Below are positions 33,515 through 41,913 of a DNA stretch of 64,000 nucleotides, piece by piece. Every line of letters begins with the position of its first letter. Positions within the stretch are counted from its first letter, which is position 1. Source of the DNA: Nitrososphaerota archaeon. Lineage in GTDB: Archaea > Thermoproteota > Nitrososphaeria > Nitrososphaerales > Gagatemarchaeaceae. Both the position numbers and the translations under genes were made by a program. The stretch covers positions 1 to 64,000 of the forward strand of contig JACQFN010000018.1 of the NCBI GenBank assembly GCA_016200045.1. The letters are read 5' to 3'. The notes beneath the pieces are model-generated. The model did not search any database, had not been told where the DNA came from, and saw nothing but the letters and a program-made list of their open reading frames with translations.

Positions 33515-34426
33515 CTATCTCCTAAGCTTGGGATTCCAGACTTCCCCCAGCCCCTCTCCTATCAGGGTGAAGCCGGCCGCCAGCAGGACTATCATCATGC
33601 CTGGGAAGAACCAAGCCCACCATGCACCGGAGAGGAACAGCGTCTTCCCGTAATAGATGTCCCACCCCCAGTCGGGGAGGACTCCCGCAAGGGGGACGCC
33701 GAGGCCAAGGTATGTGAGCCCGGCCTCGGTTAGAACCGCGTCGGCCACGTTAATCGACCCGATCACTGCAATGGATGGGATCACGTTGGGAAGTATCTGA
33801 CGGAAGAGGACATGAGGCGTCCGCGCGCCTGCGACCTTCACCGCCTCCACGAAAGGGTACTCCTTCAGGGAGAGGACCTGGCTTCTCACGACCCTGAAGT
33901 ACGAAGGAATGTAGACGACCGCAATCGAAATGGCAAGATTCACGACACCGGTCCCCAGGACTGAGGCGATCGCGATGGCTAGGACGAGTCCCGGGAAGGC
34001 GTAGAGACTGTCCATTGCGAGAGAAGCCGCCCTGTCCCACAGGCCGGAAACATAACCCGCGAAGAGTCCGAGAGGGACCCCGACTGCCAGGCATATCAAC
34101 ACTGACAGGATCGCCACCTGGATCATGGTCGAGCCTCCGTAGAGCATGTGAGTGAATATGTCCTCACCCAGCTGGTTTGTTCCCATGATGTTCTTTGGGC
34201 TGGGAGGGACCGCACAGAGCTTCCCCGCCGCGCAGTTCACCGCTGCCAGGTTGGGGTTGTAGGGGTAGTATATTCCGGAATACGCAAGGAATGTCGTCAA
34301 GACCATCATGGTAACTAGGACGATTATCATCCCCGACCCCAGGACAACCATCTTCCCTCCCGCCCCCTCCTTACGCAATTTCAGGAACGCAAATATCCTG
34401 AAACGACCCTCAGATTCTCGTTCCAT
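33515..34426 (-). CDS. Peptide ABC transporter permease, OppC/DppC-like
   Basis: A 303-residue permease of the binding-protein-dependent transport family with about six helices. NQLGEDIFTHMLYGG and the EAA loop KVAGARTPHVLFRQILPN are visible; the latter contacts the ATPases. It lies between oppB and oppD in the operon. Confidence 0.92.
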   Translation of the reverse strand: MERESEGRFRIFAFLKLRKEGAGGKMVVLGSGMIIVLVTMMVLTTFLAYSGIYYPYNPNLAAVNCAAGKLCAVPPSPKNIMGTNQLGEDIFTHMLYGGSTMIQVAILSVLICLAVGVPLGLFAGYVSGLWDRAASLAMDSLYAFPGLVLAIAIASVLGTGVVNLAISIAVVYIPSYFRVVRSQVLSLKEYPFVEAVKVAGARTPHVLFRQILPNVIPSIAVIGSINVADAVLTEAGLTYLGLGVPLAGVLPDWGWDIYYGKTLFLSGAWWAWFFPGMMIVLLAAGFTLIGEGLGEVWNPKLRR

Positions 34427-34435
34427 TCCACTCGC

Positions 34436-35482
34436 CTAGTATTTTATCCTCGGGTCCAGGTAGGCGTACAGCACGTCAATGACCAGGCTGACCAGTGCGA
34501 CGAGAAGCCCGAAAAAGATCACCGCGCCTTGGATGGCGGTGTAGTCATACCCCTCGATGCTCCTGTATAGATAGGTCCCGAGTCCTCCCCAGGCGAACGT
34601 CGTCTCCGTCAGGATGGCCCCGCCGAGGAGCGCTGCGAACTGAAGCCCAAGGACCGTCAGGATCGGGAGGAGCGCGTTCCTCAGGCCGTAGGAGTAAAGG
34701 ACGGTCCTTTCCTTCAGTCCCCTGCCCCTTGCAGCGGTAACGAAATCCTGGCCCAGGACGTCGACCATGTTGCTCCTCGTTATCCTGATGAACACTCCGG
34801 ACAGGGCTATTCCGAGAGTGAGAGACGGGAGGACCAGGTGTCGGGCGGCGTCGAGGAACTGGGAGAGGCTCCCCCCCAACAGGGCGTCGACGGTGTACAG
34901 TCCGGTCTGGAGATGCACCCCAAAAAATTCGCCCCCCTGCGGGGCGTCTCCAGCGGAGATCCTCCCCGTCGCCGGAAGTAGCGAGTGACCCAGCTCGTTG
35001 GGGTAAATCGCAAATAGGTACTGAAGGATTAGTCCGAGGAAGAATACTGGGATCGCATATGATACGATCCCGAACGCCCGAATAGATGTGTCTCCCACGC
35101 TGGCATACTTGCTGGATGCCCTCGCGCCTAGGAGCACCCCCACCAGGACAGCCACGATTATCGAGTAGAGGGTGAGTTCGAGTGTGGCGGGAAAAGCCGA
35201 AAAGATCTGCTCTGAAACCGGCTGGTAGTTCGAGAATGCGATTCCGAGGTTTCCCCTCAGAAGACCCGCCATGTAGTCAAGGTATTGGAGGTGGATCGGC
35301 TTGTCCATTCCCAGGATGTGACGGACCTGCTCAACCGCCTGAGGGTTTACCTGCTTCCCGAAATGAAGTAACACTGGGTCCCCGGGAAGGACCCTAACGA
35401 TGAGGAAAACGATCGTGGTCAGAATCACGAGCATCGGAACGGTGAGAATCGCTCTGGTTGCGACATAGGCCTTCAGGCCCAA
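34436..35482 (-). CDS. Peptide ABC transporter permease, OppB/DppB-like
   Basis: A 348-residue permease with the N-terminal VRVLPGDPVLLHFG segment of DppB, the ARGRGLKERTVLYSYGLRNA EAA loop and a C-terminal FGLLVALVSLVIDVLYAYLDPRIKY end typical of the family. It follows the binding protein by 42 bases. Confidence 0.92.
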   Translation of the reverse strand: MGLKAYVATRAILTVPMLVILTTIVFLIVRVLPGDPVLLHFGKQVNPQAVEQVRHILGMDKPIHLQYLDYMAGLLRGNLGIAFSNYQPVSEQIFSAFPATLELTLYSIIVAVLVGVLLGARASSKYASVGDTSIRAFGIVSYAIPVFFLGLILQYLFAIYPNELGHSLLPATGRISAGDAPQGGEFFGVHLQTGLYTVDALLGGSLSQFLDAARHLVLPSLTLGIALSGVFIRITRSNMVDVLGQDFVTAARGRGLKERTVLYSYGLRNALLPILTVLGLQFAALLGGAILTETTFAWGGLGTYLYRSIEGYDYTAIQGAVIFFGLLVALVSLVIDVLYAYLDPRIKY

Positions 35483-35524
35483 GAAAACTCGGGAAGAGGG
35501 AAGCCCGAATTAAGGGTTCCCTCT

Positions 35525-37234
35525 CTATGTGACAGTTTCTGTGATTGTGTACATCCTGAATATCAGGGTGACGTCGAGGAATATTCCCCCGACGCTTGTC
35601 TTCGCCACGACCCCGCAGCAGTTGGCGCCGCCCTGGTAGAGCGGGACCATCGGGACGTCGACGGCCGAGAGATCTTGGATTTGCTGGTAGAGTGATGATG
35701 CCTGTGACTGTGAAGTCGAGCCGATCGCCTGACCAATCAGGTCATTCATTGCTGTATTGTTGTAACCGTCGTTGAGCCATGAAGAACCACTGGCCTGGAA
35801 GAAAGGCTGGGTGTAGTCGAACGGGTCGATGAAGTCAGGGTACCAGCCCATGATGAACATCTGCATGCTCCCCGCTCTCCTCTGCGCCCTGTAGGTCCCC
35901 CAGTCTGTGTGCTGCAGGTTCACGGAAATCACTCCGGTCGCTTCGAGGCTCCGCTTCAGCACCACAGCCTGATCGCCGCTTTGAGGGTAGTGACCAGAGC
36001 TCTCGTACCAGAGGTCCACGGTCAACTTGTTGGTCGAGTTGTAACCCGCGTCTCCAAGAAGCTGCTGTGCCTGCGCGATGTTCGTGTCCCCGTAGGCAGT
36101 CTTGAACACGTCAGAGTGGTATGCCATCCCCAGTGGTACCTGTGAGTAAAGCGGCGTCGCCGTGCCAAGGAAGACAGTATTGATGAGATCCGTCCTGTTT
36201 AGCGCGGCAGCTATTCCCTGCCTGACGGAAGTGTTGTTCATGGGAGCGATGTGCTGGTTCAGGACGAGGTATTGGATGAACGCGCCGGGACTCGAGTATA
36301 CCTTCAGTCCCGCGTTGGATTGGAATGAGCCGATGTCAGACGAGGTGAATTGTCTGTACCCGAAGTCGACATCTCCGGCACTTACTGCGGCAGCAAGTGC
36401 AGTGGCGTCAGTGAAGAATCTGATGATTATGTGCTGCGTCTTGGGGAAAGCCGGGTAGTTCCAGTAGTTGGGGTTTGCGTCGAACTTCATTTCAGACTCG
36501 ACGTTCCCCTGCCTGGTCCACTCGGTAAGGTTGTACGGCCCGAGCCCGAACGGATTACCCGATTCAGGGTGGCCTGAAGAGAAGTTCAGCACGCTGTTCG
36601 CGGAGACCCTCCAAGGGTCCACCGGGTACATCGCACTAAAGGTCAGGAGGCCAAGGAATGGAGCGAATGTAGACTTGAGGTGGAAAACGACCGCCGTTGA
36701 GTTCGGAGTATCGACGTGGTCGATGATGCTGCCAATCCCGATTCCTGCGAACGGCCCGTCAGGATCGTTGAGGGCAATGCCCCTGTCGACACTGAACTTC
36801 ACCGCCGTCGAATTGAATGGGTGACCATCGTCGAACTTCAGCCCCGACCTCAGTATGAAGGTGTAGGTCAGGCCGTCCGAGCTGATCGACCAGCTGGTCG
36901 CCAACGCAGGCTTCATCGCTGTAGGACTCGTGTCGGTTGTCCCTGGAGCGAAGTCAATCAGAGGGGCACCGAGGTTTATGGAGAGCCAGCTCCCTGAGAA
37001 ATAGTCGTACGCCCTTGCGGGGTCAGTACAGGCACACTCGAGAGAGTCAGTGCTTCCAATGACAATCGTGTCTTTGTATTGTGCTGTCGTGGTCGTTGGT
37101 GATGTTGTTCCAGTTCCTGACGACGGATAGTAGTAGTATGCTACAGCCCCGGCGAGGACGATGATGACGAGTATGATAACGACTTGAACAGTCGAAATTG
37201 CTTTGGAAATTCCTGTTTTCGTTGAATTACGCAT
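35525..37234 (-). CDS. Peptide/solute-binding protein (SBP family 5) with pilin-like N-terminus
   Basis: A 569-residue family 5 extracellular solute-binding protein. The N-terminus is short and charged (RNSTKTGISKAIST), then one hydrophobic helix (VQVVIILVIIVLAGAVAYYYY) and a Ser/Thr linker, resembling class III (prepilin-like) signal peptides of archaeal binding proteins rather than a lipobox. Mature-domain features include a DPARAYDYFSG start, YTFILRSGLKFDDGHPFNS and DLWYESSGHYPQSGDQ. It delivers oligopeptides or related compounds to OppBCDF. TATA-like TTTTTTATAATC lies about 37 bases before the ATG. Confidence 0.9.
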   Translation of the reverse strand: MRNSTKTGISKAISTVQVVIILVIIVLAGAVAYYYYPSSGTGTTSPTTTTAQYKDTIVIGSTDSLECACTDPARAYDYFSGSWLSINLGAPLIDFAPGTTDTSPTAMKPALATSWSISSDGLTYTFILRSGLKFDDGHPFNSTAVKFSVDRGIALNDPDGPFAGIGIGSIIDHVDTPNSTAVVFHLKSTFAPFLGLLTFSAMYPVDPWRVSANSVLNFSSGHPESGNPFGLGPYNLTEWTRQGNVESEMKFDANPNYWNYPAFPKTQHIIIRFFTDATALAAAVSAGDVDFGYRQFTSSDIGSFQSNAGLKVYSSPGAFIQYLVLNQHIAPMNNTSVRQGIAAALNRTDLINTVFLGTATPLYSQVPLGMAYHSDVFKTAYGDTNIAQAQQLLGDAGYNSTNKLTVDLWYESSGHYPQSGDQAVVLKRSLEATGVISVNLQHTDWGTYRAQRRAGSMQMFIMGWYPDFIDPFDYTQPFFQASGSSWLNDGYNNTAMNDLIGQAIGSTSQSQASSLYQQIQDLSAVDVPMVPLYQGGANCCGVVAKTSVGGIFLDVTLIFRMYTITETVT

Positions 37235-37345
37235 GGTTTTTTCTGTGGCGGGTGCGGGTCGGGCAGATTATAAAAAAGTTGCACGGAAGCCCGGAGAAAG
37301 GAGAAAACCCTTAAGAGTTCTAGCAGGACCTGGGGGAAGGACAGC

Positions 37346-37810
37346 TTGGACACTGAGTTTCTCGGCCTGTCATTCGTATTCATCCTGATCGGGGTCGCCG
37401 GTATCGCCCTCTTCTACGGCCCTATGAACGCGGCCGGAGATTCGTGCTATTGTTTGATACCCAGTCCGGAACCTGGTGCCGCGCAGGGGACCTCCAGTAT
37501 CTTCCTCGCCCTCGGACTCATGTTCTTCCCAATGGGGTTAATGAAAGGCGGTCTTCCTTCCTTCAGGAGGCCCACCGTCGCCGTTCCAGTCTCGACGGGC
37601 GCGCAGACGAAGGTCGTTGCCCCCGCCGTTGTGTCTAGTGGCGGATTGGTAGCCCTAGGGGTCGCGCTCGTGGTGATCGGAATCGACTTCATCCTGGTGC
37701 CGGGGTTCCTGGTCCTGAAAGACTTGCTTTACGAAGCCGGGGGTGCCGGGGTCACAGGGATAGGGATTGCATTCCTTCTCTGGGGAATCCGGAGACCAAA
37801 GTCCGCCTAG
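37346..37810 (+). CDS. Four-helix membrane protein, unrecognised
   Basis: A 154-residue protein with about four membrane segments (LGLSFVFILIGVAGIALFYG; IFLALGLMFFPMGLM; LVALGVALVVIGIDFILVPG; GVTGIGIAFLLWGI). A Cys-x-Cys in the first loop (DSCYCLIP) may bind metal or form a disulfide. TTG start, divergent from the peptide-binding gene and followed by L13e. No family recognised. Confidence 0.6.
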   Translation: MDTEFLGLSFVFILIGVAGIALFYGPMNAAGDSCYCLIPSPEPGAAQGTSSIFLALGLMFFPMGLMKGGLPSFRRPTVAVPVSTGAQTKVVAPAVVSSGGLVALGVALVVIGIDFILVPGFLVLKDLLYEAGGAGVTGIGIAFLLWGIRRPKSA

Positions 37811-37856
37811 GCGACGGCAGAGGAACCGTTTTTATCCGAATTCACGGGAGGGTTGA

Positions 37857-38252
37857 TTGGACTTGAGCTCAAGGCGAAAGACCAAGGGGTCGAAGGAAAA
37901 GGAAACCATGACGGATGCCCAACCGAAGATCGTCAGCCCCTCGGGAAGGATGCCTTCACCGAAAGTCAACACGCGTCATAACGGAGGGATGGTTACGAGA
38001 GCGGCGCGTGGGTTCTCGCTGACCGAGCTTGAGGCCGCGGGGATCGATGTCCGCCATGCCAGGAGCTTCCGGCTCCCGGTCGACCCCTTCAGGAGGTCAT
38101 CCGTGGGTCCTAACGTGGAGGGACTGAAGACGTGGTACGTCCCTGGGAAAGCTGCTCCCGCCGAGGCAACGCAAGCGCCGGAGAAGAAGCCTCATGTGGG
38201 GAAGAAGACCCGCACGAAGAAGGCACCGCGAAAGAAGCCGACGAAGCCCTAA
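37857..38252 (+). CDS. Ribosomal protein L13e
   Basis: A 131-residue protein. The core (RHNGGMVTRAARGFSLTELE, then AGIDVRHARSFRLPVDPFRRSSVGPNVEGLK) matches L13e, a large-subunit protein of eukaryotes and some archaea. A lysine-rich tail follows. TTG 37857 is about 26 bases after TATA-like CGTTTTTATC. L13e, like L22e, supports a TACK-type affiliation. Confidence 0.82.
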   Translation: MDLSSRRKTKGSKEKETMTDAQPKIVSPSGRMPSPKVNTRHNGGMVTRAARGFSLTELEAAGIDVRHARSFRLPVDPFRRSSVGPNVEGLKTWYVPGKAAPAEATQAPEKKPHVGKKTRTKKAPRKKPTKP

Positions 38253-39160
38253 CGGTTCCTGGACAGCATGTACAGATACTGCTGGGCGTAGCCCGCATTT
38301 GCCCCGAAGTAATCTCTCATCGACTTGGAGAGCTTCGAGTACTCGGGGGCGGTCAGCTTTTTCTGCGCCGACGAACCCAGCTTCTTTCTCAGACTTCTCC
38401 CCATCAGCGCGGGATAGAACCTTGCTATTGCTCTGGCCACCCAGACGTCTATCGGGAAGGCCTCGTCCTTCCCGCCCGAGAAGAGCAGAGCGCAGTCCGC
38501 GACCTTTGGGCCCACCCCTAGCAGGACCTTCTCCCCGTAGATTTTCGAAGTGAGTGCCCTTCGAGCGTCCTCGTATCCCATCGAGTAGACAGAGTCGAAG
38601 TCAATCGACCCATCGTCGACCGCCTCCGCCACTTGCCTTAGGAACCGAGCCCTGTAGCCCAGACCGCAGCTCCGGAGCTTCGAGGCCTTGGCCCTTCGGA
38701 TAGCTTCCGGGCTGGGGAAGGAGTGGTATGGAAGGCCTTCGAATTCCAGGGGCTCTCCGAACACGGAGCTGACCTTCTCGACCATCGCCCTGATTCGCGG
38801 GATGTTTGAGTTCGTCGCGAGGACGAAGGATGCGAGGCACTCCCACCTTTCCTGCCTGACCAGCTTGAGCCCGTAGAACTTCTGGATTGCCTCCCTTTCC
38901 ACGTCGTCCTTCATGATTGAGGCGAGGACGACCGTGAGGTCCTCGTCGAGCCTGAAGTAATTCCTGACAAACGAGCTGTCGAGACGGTCTGAACTCGATG
39001 CGCACCTCAAGACCCCTCCTTCCTGCCGCACTTTCAGAATCCCCCCGGGAACGACTCCGTACCACCATTCCCCCCTGTTCTCCCACCTGAATACCTGTCC
39101 GCTCTCAAGCGTGTAGTCGAGGTTGAAGGGAGATTCTAGCCCGATGGTGAACTCGATCAG
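38249..39160 (-). CDS. ogg: OGG1-type 8-oxoguanine DNA glycosylase, apparent non-canonical start
   Basis: A HhH-GPD glycosylase. The catalytic region LLGVGPKVADCALLF contains the Schiff-base Lys, followed by the Asp in FPIDVWVAR; GLGYRARFL and LATNSNIPRI match OGG1 as well. A GTG at 39031 would remove the conserved N-terminus. The same frame upstream encodes PFNLDYTLESGQVFRW, the family's hallmark, but contains no ATG, GTG or TTG before a TGA at 39172-39170. CTG 39160 is the best candidate start. It sits about 29 bases after a TATA-like GGATAATACC. The protein removes 8-oxoguanine from oxidised DNA. Confidence 0.85.
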   Translation of the reverse strand: MIEFTIGLESPFNLDYTLESGQVFRWENRGEWWYGVVPGGILKVRQEGGVLRCASSSDRLDSSFVRNYFRLDEDLTVVLASIMKDDVEREAIQKFYGLKLVRQERWECLASFVLATNSNIPRIRAMVEKVSSVFGEPLEFEGLPYHSFPSPEAIRRAKASKLRSCGLGYRARFLRQVAEAVDDGSIDFDSVYSMGYEDARRALTSKIYGEKVLLGVGPKVADCALLFSGGKDEAFPIDVWVARAIARFYPALMGRSLRKKLGSSAQKKLTAPEYSKLSKSMRDYFGANAGYAQQYLYMLSRNR

Positions 39161-39243
39161 TACGAGCTTTCAAGGCGCTCCGGCGGTATTATCCTTTGCC
39201 CGAACAGACATTTCAAATACGGTCCGCCGCTCTCCGGGCCTCA

Positions 39244-40575
39244 ATGGGCCGGACCCATCCTTGGAGAGGTGCGTCCTCAAAGGAGATTTTCGAGCGGGCG
39301 AAGCAGGTCTTCGCCGGGGGTGTCAACCACAACGCGAGGTACTTTCGTCCCTATCCAATCGCTGTGGCAAGGGCAAGGGGGGAGAACATCTGGGACGAGG
39401 ACGGGAACAGGTACGTCGACTATTGGATGGGCCACATGGCGTTGTTGCTTGGCCACTCGCCCGAGGTCGTAGTCAGAGCCCTGAGAAGTCAGCTGCCGAA
39501 CGGGACGCACTTCGGGACCTCGAGCAGGCTTTCGGTCGAGCTCGGGGAGGAGATTCAGGAGACGGTCCCCTGCGCCGAGATGATGAGGTTCTGCAACACC
39601 GGAGCCGAAGCCACGATGTACCTGGTCAGGCTCGCGCGGGCTTTCACAAGGAAGAGGGTCGTAGTCAAGATCACGGGAGGGTGGCACGGGTACAACACCG
39701 ACCTCAACGTGGGAGTCCGGCCCCCGTTCGACAGGGTGGAGGGGAAGGGGATCCTTCCGGAAGAACAGGCGCACATCAGGGCCGCCCGGTTCAACGACCT
39801 GGACTCTGCCGAAAGGGCCCTCAAGCAGGCGAGGGGGGACGCGGCTGCGATATTCCTCGAGCCGGTCCTCGGGGCCGGAGGGTGCATCCCTGCCGAGAAG
39901 AAATACCTGTCTGGCCTCAGAGACCTGGCGGACAGGTCCGGGTGCCTTCTGGCCTTTGACGAGATCATCACGGGTTATAGGGTTGCCTTTGGGGGGGCGC
40001 AGGAGCGCTACGGGGTCCGACCCGACCTTGCGTCTCTTGGGAAGGTGGTCGGAGGGGGGCTCCCGATCGGGGTGGTCTGCGGGTCCAAAGACATACTCTC
40101 GCGGGCCGACCCATCGAGAAAGACCGGGTTTGTTTCCATCGGCGGAGGCACGTTCTCGGAGAACCCCCTTACCATGACGGCGGGCTTGGCTACCTTGCGC
40201 TACCTAAGGAAGAACAGGACTCGGCTGTATCCGAGACTAGAGAAGTTTGGATCAGCCCTCAGGAAAGGGGTGGACCGAGCGTTCTCCCAAGCGGGGGTGG
40301 AAGCCCACACGACCGGGTTGGGGTCGCTCTTCATGACCCATTTCGGTCCCCTGCCTGCGAATGCCGAAGACTCAGCCAAAGACGACGCCGGGAGGGGCCA
40401 TGATTATGCCATCGGGATGATCGGCTCGGGGGTCTTCCTTCTCCCGGGGCACCCGGGAGGAATATCGGCCGCTCACAAGGAACGCGACATCGACGACTTC
40501 GTGACCAAAAGCAGGAATCTGGCGTTGAAATGGGCCGGAAGAAGGCAAAATGGGAAAGCGAAGGTCACTTGTTGA
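39244..40575 (+). CDS. Class III aminotransferase, glutamate-1-semialdehyde aminomutase-like
   Basis: A 443-residue PLP enzyme. FAGGVNHNARYF, HGTHFGTSS-like NGTHFGTSSRLSVEL, FCNTGAEATMYLVRLAR, TGGWHGYNTD, LAFDEIITGYR, and the PLP lysine in LGKVVGGGLPIG all match the GSAM/HemL branch. In HemL the N-terminus usually reads GGVNSPVRAF, here GGVNHNARYF. It could be a true GSAM (tetrapyrrole synthesis) or a related omega-aminotransferase. ATG 39244 is supported by TATA-like TTTCAAATAC about 28 bases upstream. No other hem gene of the early pathway is adjacent, though ctaA/ctaB are in the window. Confidence 0.82.
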   Translation: MGRTHPWRGASSKEIFERAKQVFAGGVNHNARYFRPYPIAVARARGENIWDEDGNRYVDYWMGHMALLLGHSPEVVVRALRSQLPNGTHFGTSSRLSVELGEEIQETVPCAEMMRFCNTGAEATMYLVRLARAFTRKRVVVKITGGWHGYNTDLNVGVRPPFDRVEGKGILPEEQAHIRAARFNDLDSAERALKQARGDAAAIFLEPVLGAGGCIPAEKKYLSGLRDLADRSGCLLAFDEIITGYRVAFGGAQERYGVRPDLASLGKVVGGGLPIGVVCGSKDILSRADPSRKTGFVSIGGGTFSENPLTMTAGLATLRYLRKNRTRLYPRLEKFGSALRKGVDRAFSQAGVEAHTTGLGSLFMTHFGPLPANAEDSAKDDAGRGHDYAIGMIGSGVFLLPGHPGGISAAHKERDIDDFVTKSRNLALKWAGRRQNGKAKVTC

Positions 40576-41173
40576 CCTTCGACAATCGTGAGTCCACGTC
40601 GGACCAGTTGACGACGTTCCACCATGCTTCGACGTACTTTGCCCTATCGTTCCAGTACTGGAGGTAGTATGCATGCTCCCAGACGTCCAGACCGAGCAAT
40701 ATCGTCATCTGGGCCAGATGCATGAAGTTCTGCTTCTCGACCTGTGTCAAGACAAGTGAGTCTGTCCAAGGGTCGTGCAGAAGGAGCGCCCATCCGCTCC
40801 CCTCCACGGTCTTTGCGGCGTCGCTGAACTGTGCCTTGAATTTGTCGAACCCTCCGAAGTCGCGGCTTATCCAGTCCCCGACAGCCCCGCCCGGCGACCC
40901 CCCGGCCTTTCCGGGAGGTGCCATGTTGGGCCAGAAAATCGAGTGCAGGATGTGCCCGTCGACGTTGAAGCTGTAGTCCCTAAGGACCGCCCTGACGTCT
41001 ATCTGCATCTCTCCGTTCCGGGCCTTTTCGAGCTTCTCGAGGGCCGCATTGGCACCCGTGACGTACGCCTGGTGGTGCTTGTCGTGGTGGAGTTTCATTA
41101 TCTGCTCTGAGATGTGGGGCTCCAGGGCCTTGTAGTCGTATGGAAGTGGTGGAAGTGAGTAGGTTTTCGCCAT
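40565..41173 (-). CDS. sod: Superoxide dismutase, Fe/Mn type
   Basis: A 202-residue SOD. The metal ligands are visible: H29 in LHHDKHHQAY, the His in NVDGHILHSIFWPN, and Asp and His in LDVWEHAYY. It disproportionates superoxide to oxygen and peroxide. ATG with TATA-like ATTTTTACG about 27 bases upstream. The end overlaps the convergent aminotransferase by 11 bases. Confidence 0.95.
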   Translation of the reverse strand: MAKTYSLPPLPYDYKALEPHISEQIMKLHHDKHHQAYVTGANAALEKLEKARNGEMQIDVRAVLRDYSFNVDGHILHSIFWPNMAPPGKAGGSPGGAVGDWISRDFGGFDKFKAQFSDAAKTVEGSGWALLLHDPWTDSLVLTQVEKQNFMHLAQMTILLGLDVWEHAYYLQYWNDRAKYVEAWWNVVNWSDVDSRLSKVNK

Positions 41174-41213
41174 GAAACAGGGACAACTCCCTCCGCGTAA
41201 AAATGTTGCTGAG

Positions 41214-41879
41214 CTACACCGTAATCGAAGGCTTCGCCCTCTTCGCCTTCTCCCAGTCGTCGAGGAACCGCTTGAGCCCCGAGTCGGTCAGGGGGTGCTG
41301 CATCATCTTCTCCATGATATCCGGAGGCATCGTCGAGATGTCGGCGCCTATCTTCGCGGCCTCGAGAACGTGCTGTGGGTGCCTGATGCTCCCGACGAGG
41401 ACCTGCGCCTTCAGGCCATAGTTCTTCTTTATCGCCACCAGGTCCTCGACGACCTCCATCCCCCTCTGGCCGATGTCGTCAAGGCGCCCGATGAACGGGC
41501 TGATGTAGGACGCCCCGGCCTTCGCAGCGAGAAGCCCCTGGTTTGCCGAAAAGACGAGGGTAACGTTCACCGGGACTCCGAGCGAGGACACGGTCTTCGT
41601 TGCCTTCAGGCCCTCCGGGATGACCGGGATCTTTACGACAACGTTCGTCGCCAGCCTGGAGAGTTGCTTCGCCTCGCTTACCATCCCGTCGTGGTCTGTG
41701 CTGACTACCTCGGCGCTGACTGGCCCGTTCACTTCCCTGCAGATCGTCTTGATTATTTCCTCGAACTCCCCTGGCTCCTTTGAAACCAGCGTCGGGTTTG
41801 TGGTCACGCCGTCCACCAGTCCCATCTGGTTCAGCTTGCGAATCCAGCCGATATTCGCTGTGTCCAGGTAGAGTTTCAA
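41214..41879 (-). CDS. Transaldolase (small TalC/MipB subfamily)
   Basis: A 221-residue class I aldolase. KLYLDTANIGWIRKLNQ and VDGVTTNPTLVSK are typical, VVVKIPVIPEGLKA contains the Schiff-base lysine, and ASYISPFIGRLDD follows. It transfers a dihydroxyacetone unit from sedoheptulose-7-phosphate, or acts as a fructose-6-phosphate aldolase. TTG with its own TATA-like CTTTAATATC about 28 bases upstream, separate from the transketolase operon. Confidence 0.92.
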   Translation of the reverse strand: MKLYLDTANIGWIRKLNQMGLVDGVTTNPTLVSKEPGEFEEIIKTICREVNGPVSAEVVSTDHDGMVSEAKQLSRLATNVVVKIPVIPEGLKATKTVSSLGVPVNVTLVFSANQGLLAAKAGASYISPFIGRLDDIGQRGMEVVEDLVAIKKNYGLKAQVLVGSIRHPQHVLEAAKIGADISTMPPDIMEKMMQHPLTDSGLKRFLDDWEKAKRAKPSITV

Positions 41880-41913
41880 CTTCGGTCAAAGCCGAAGATT
41901 TTGATATTAAAGC

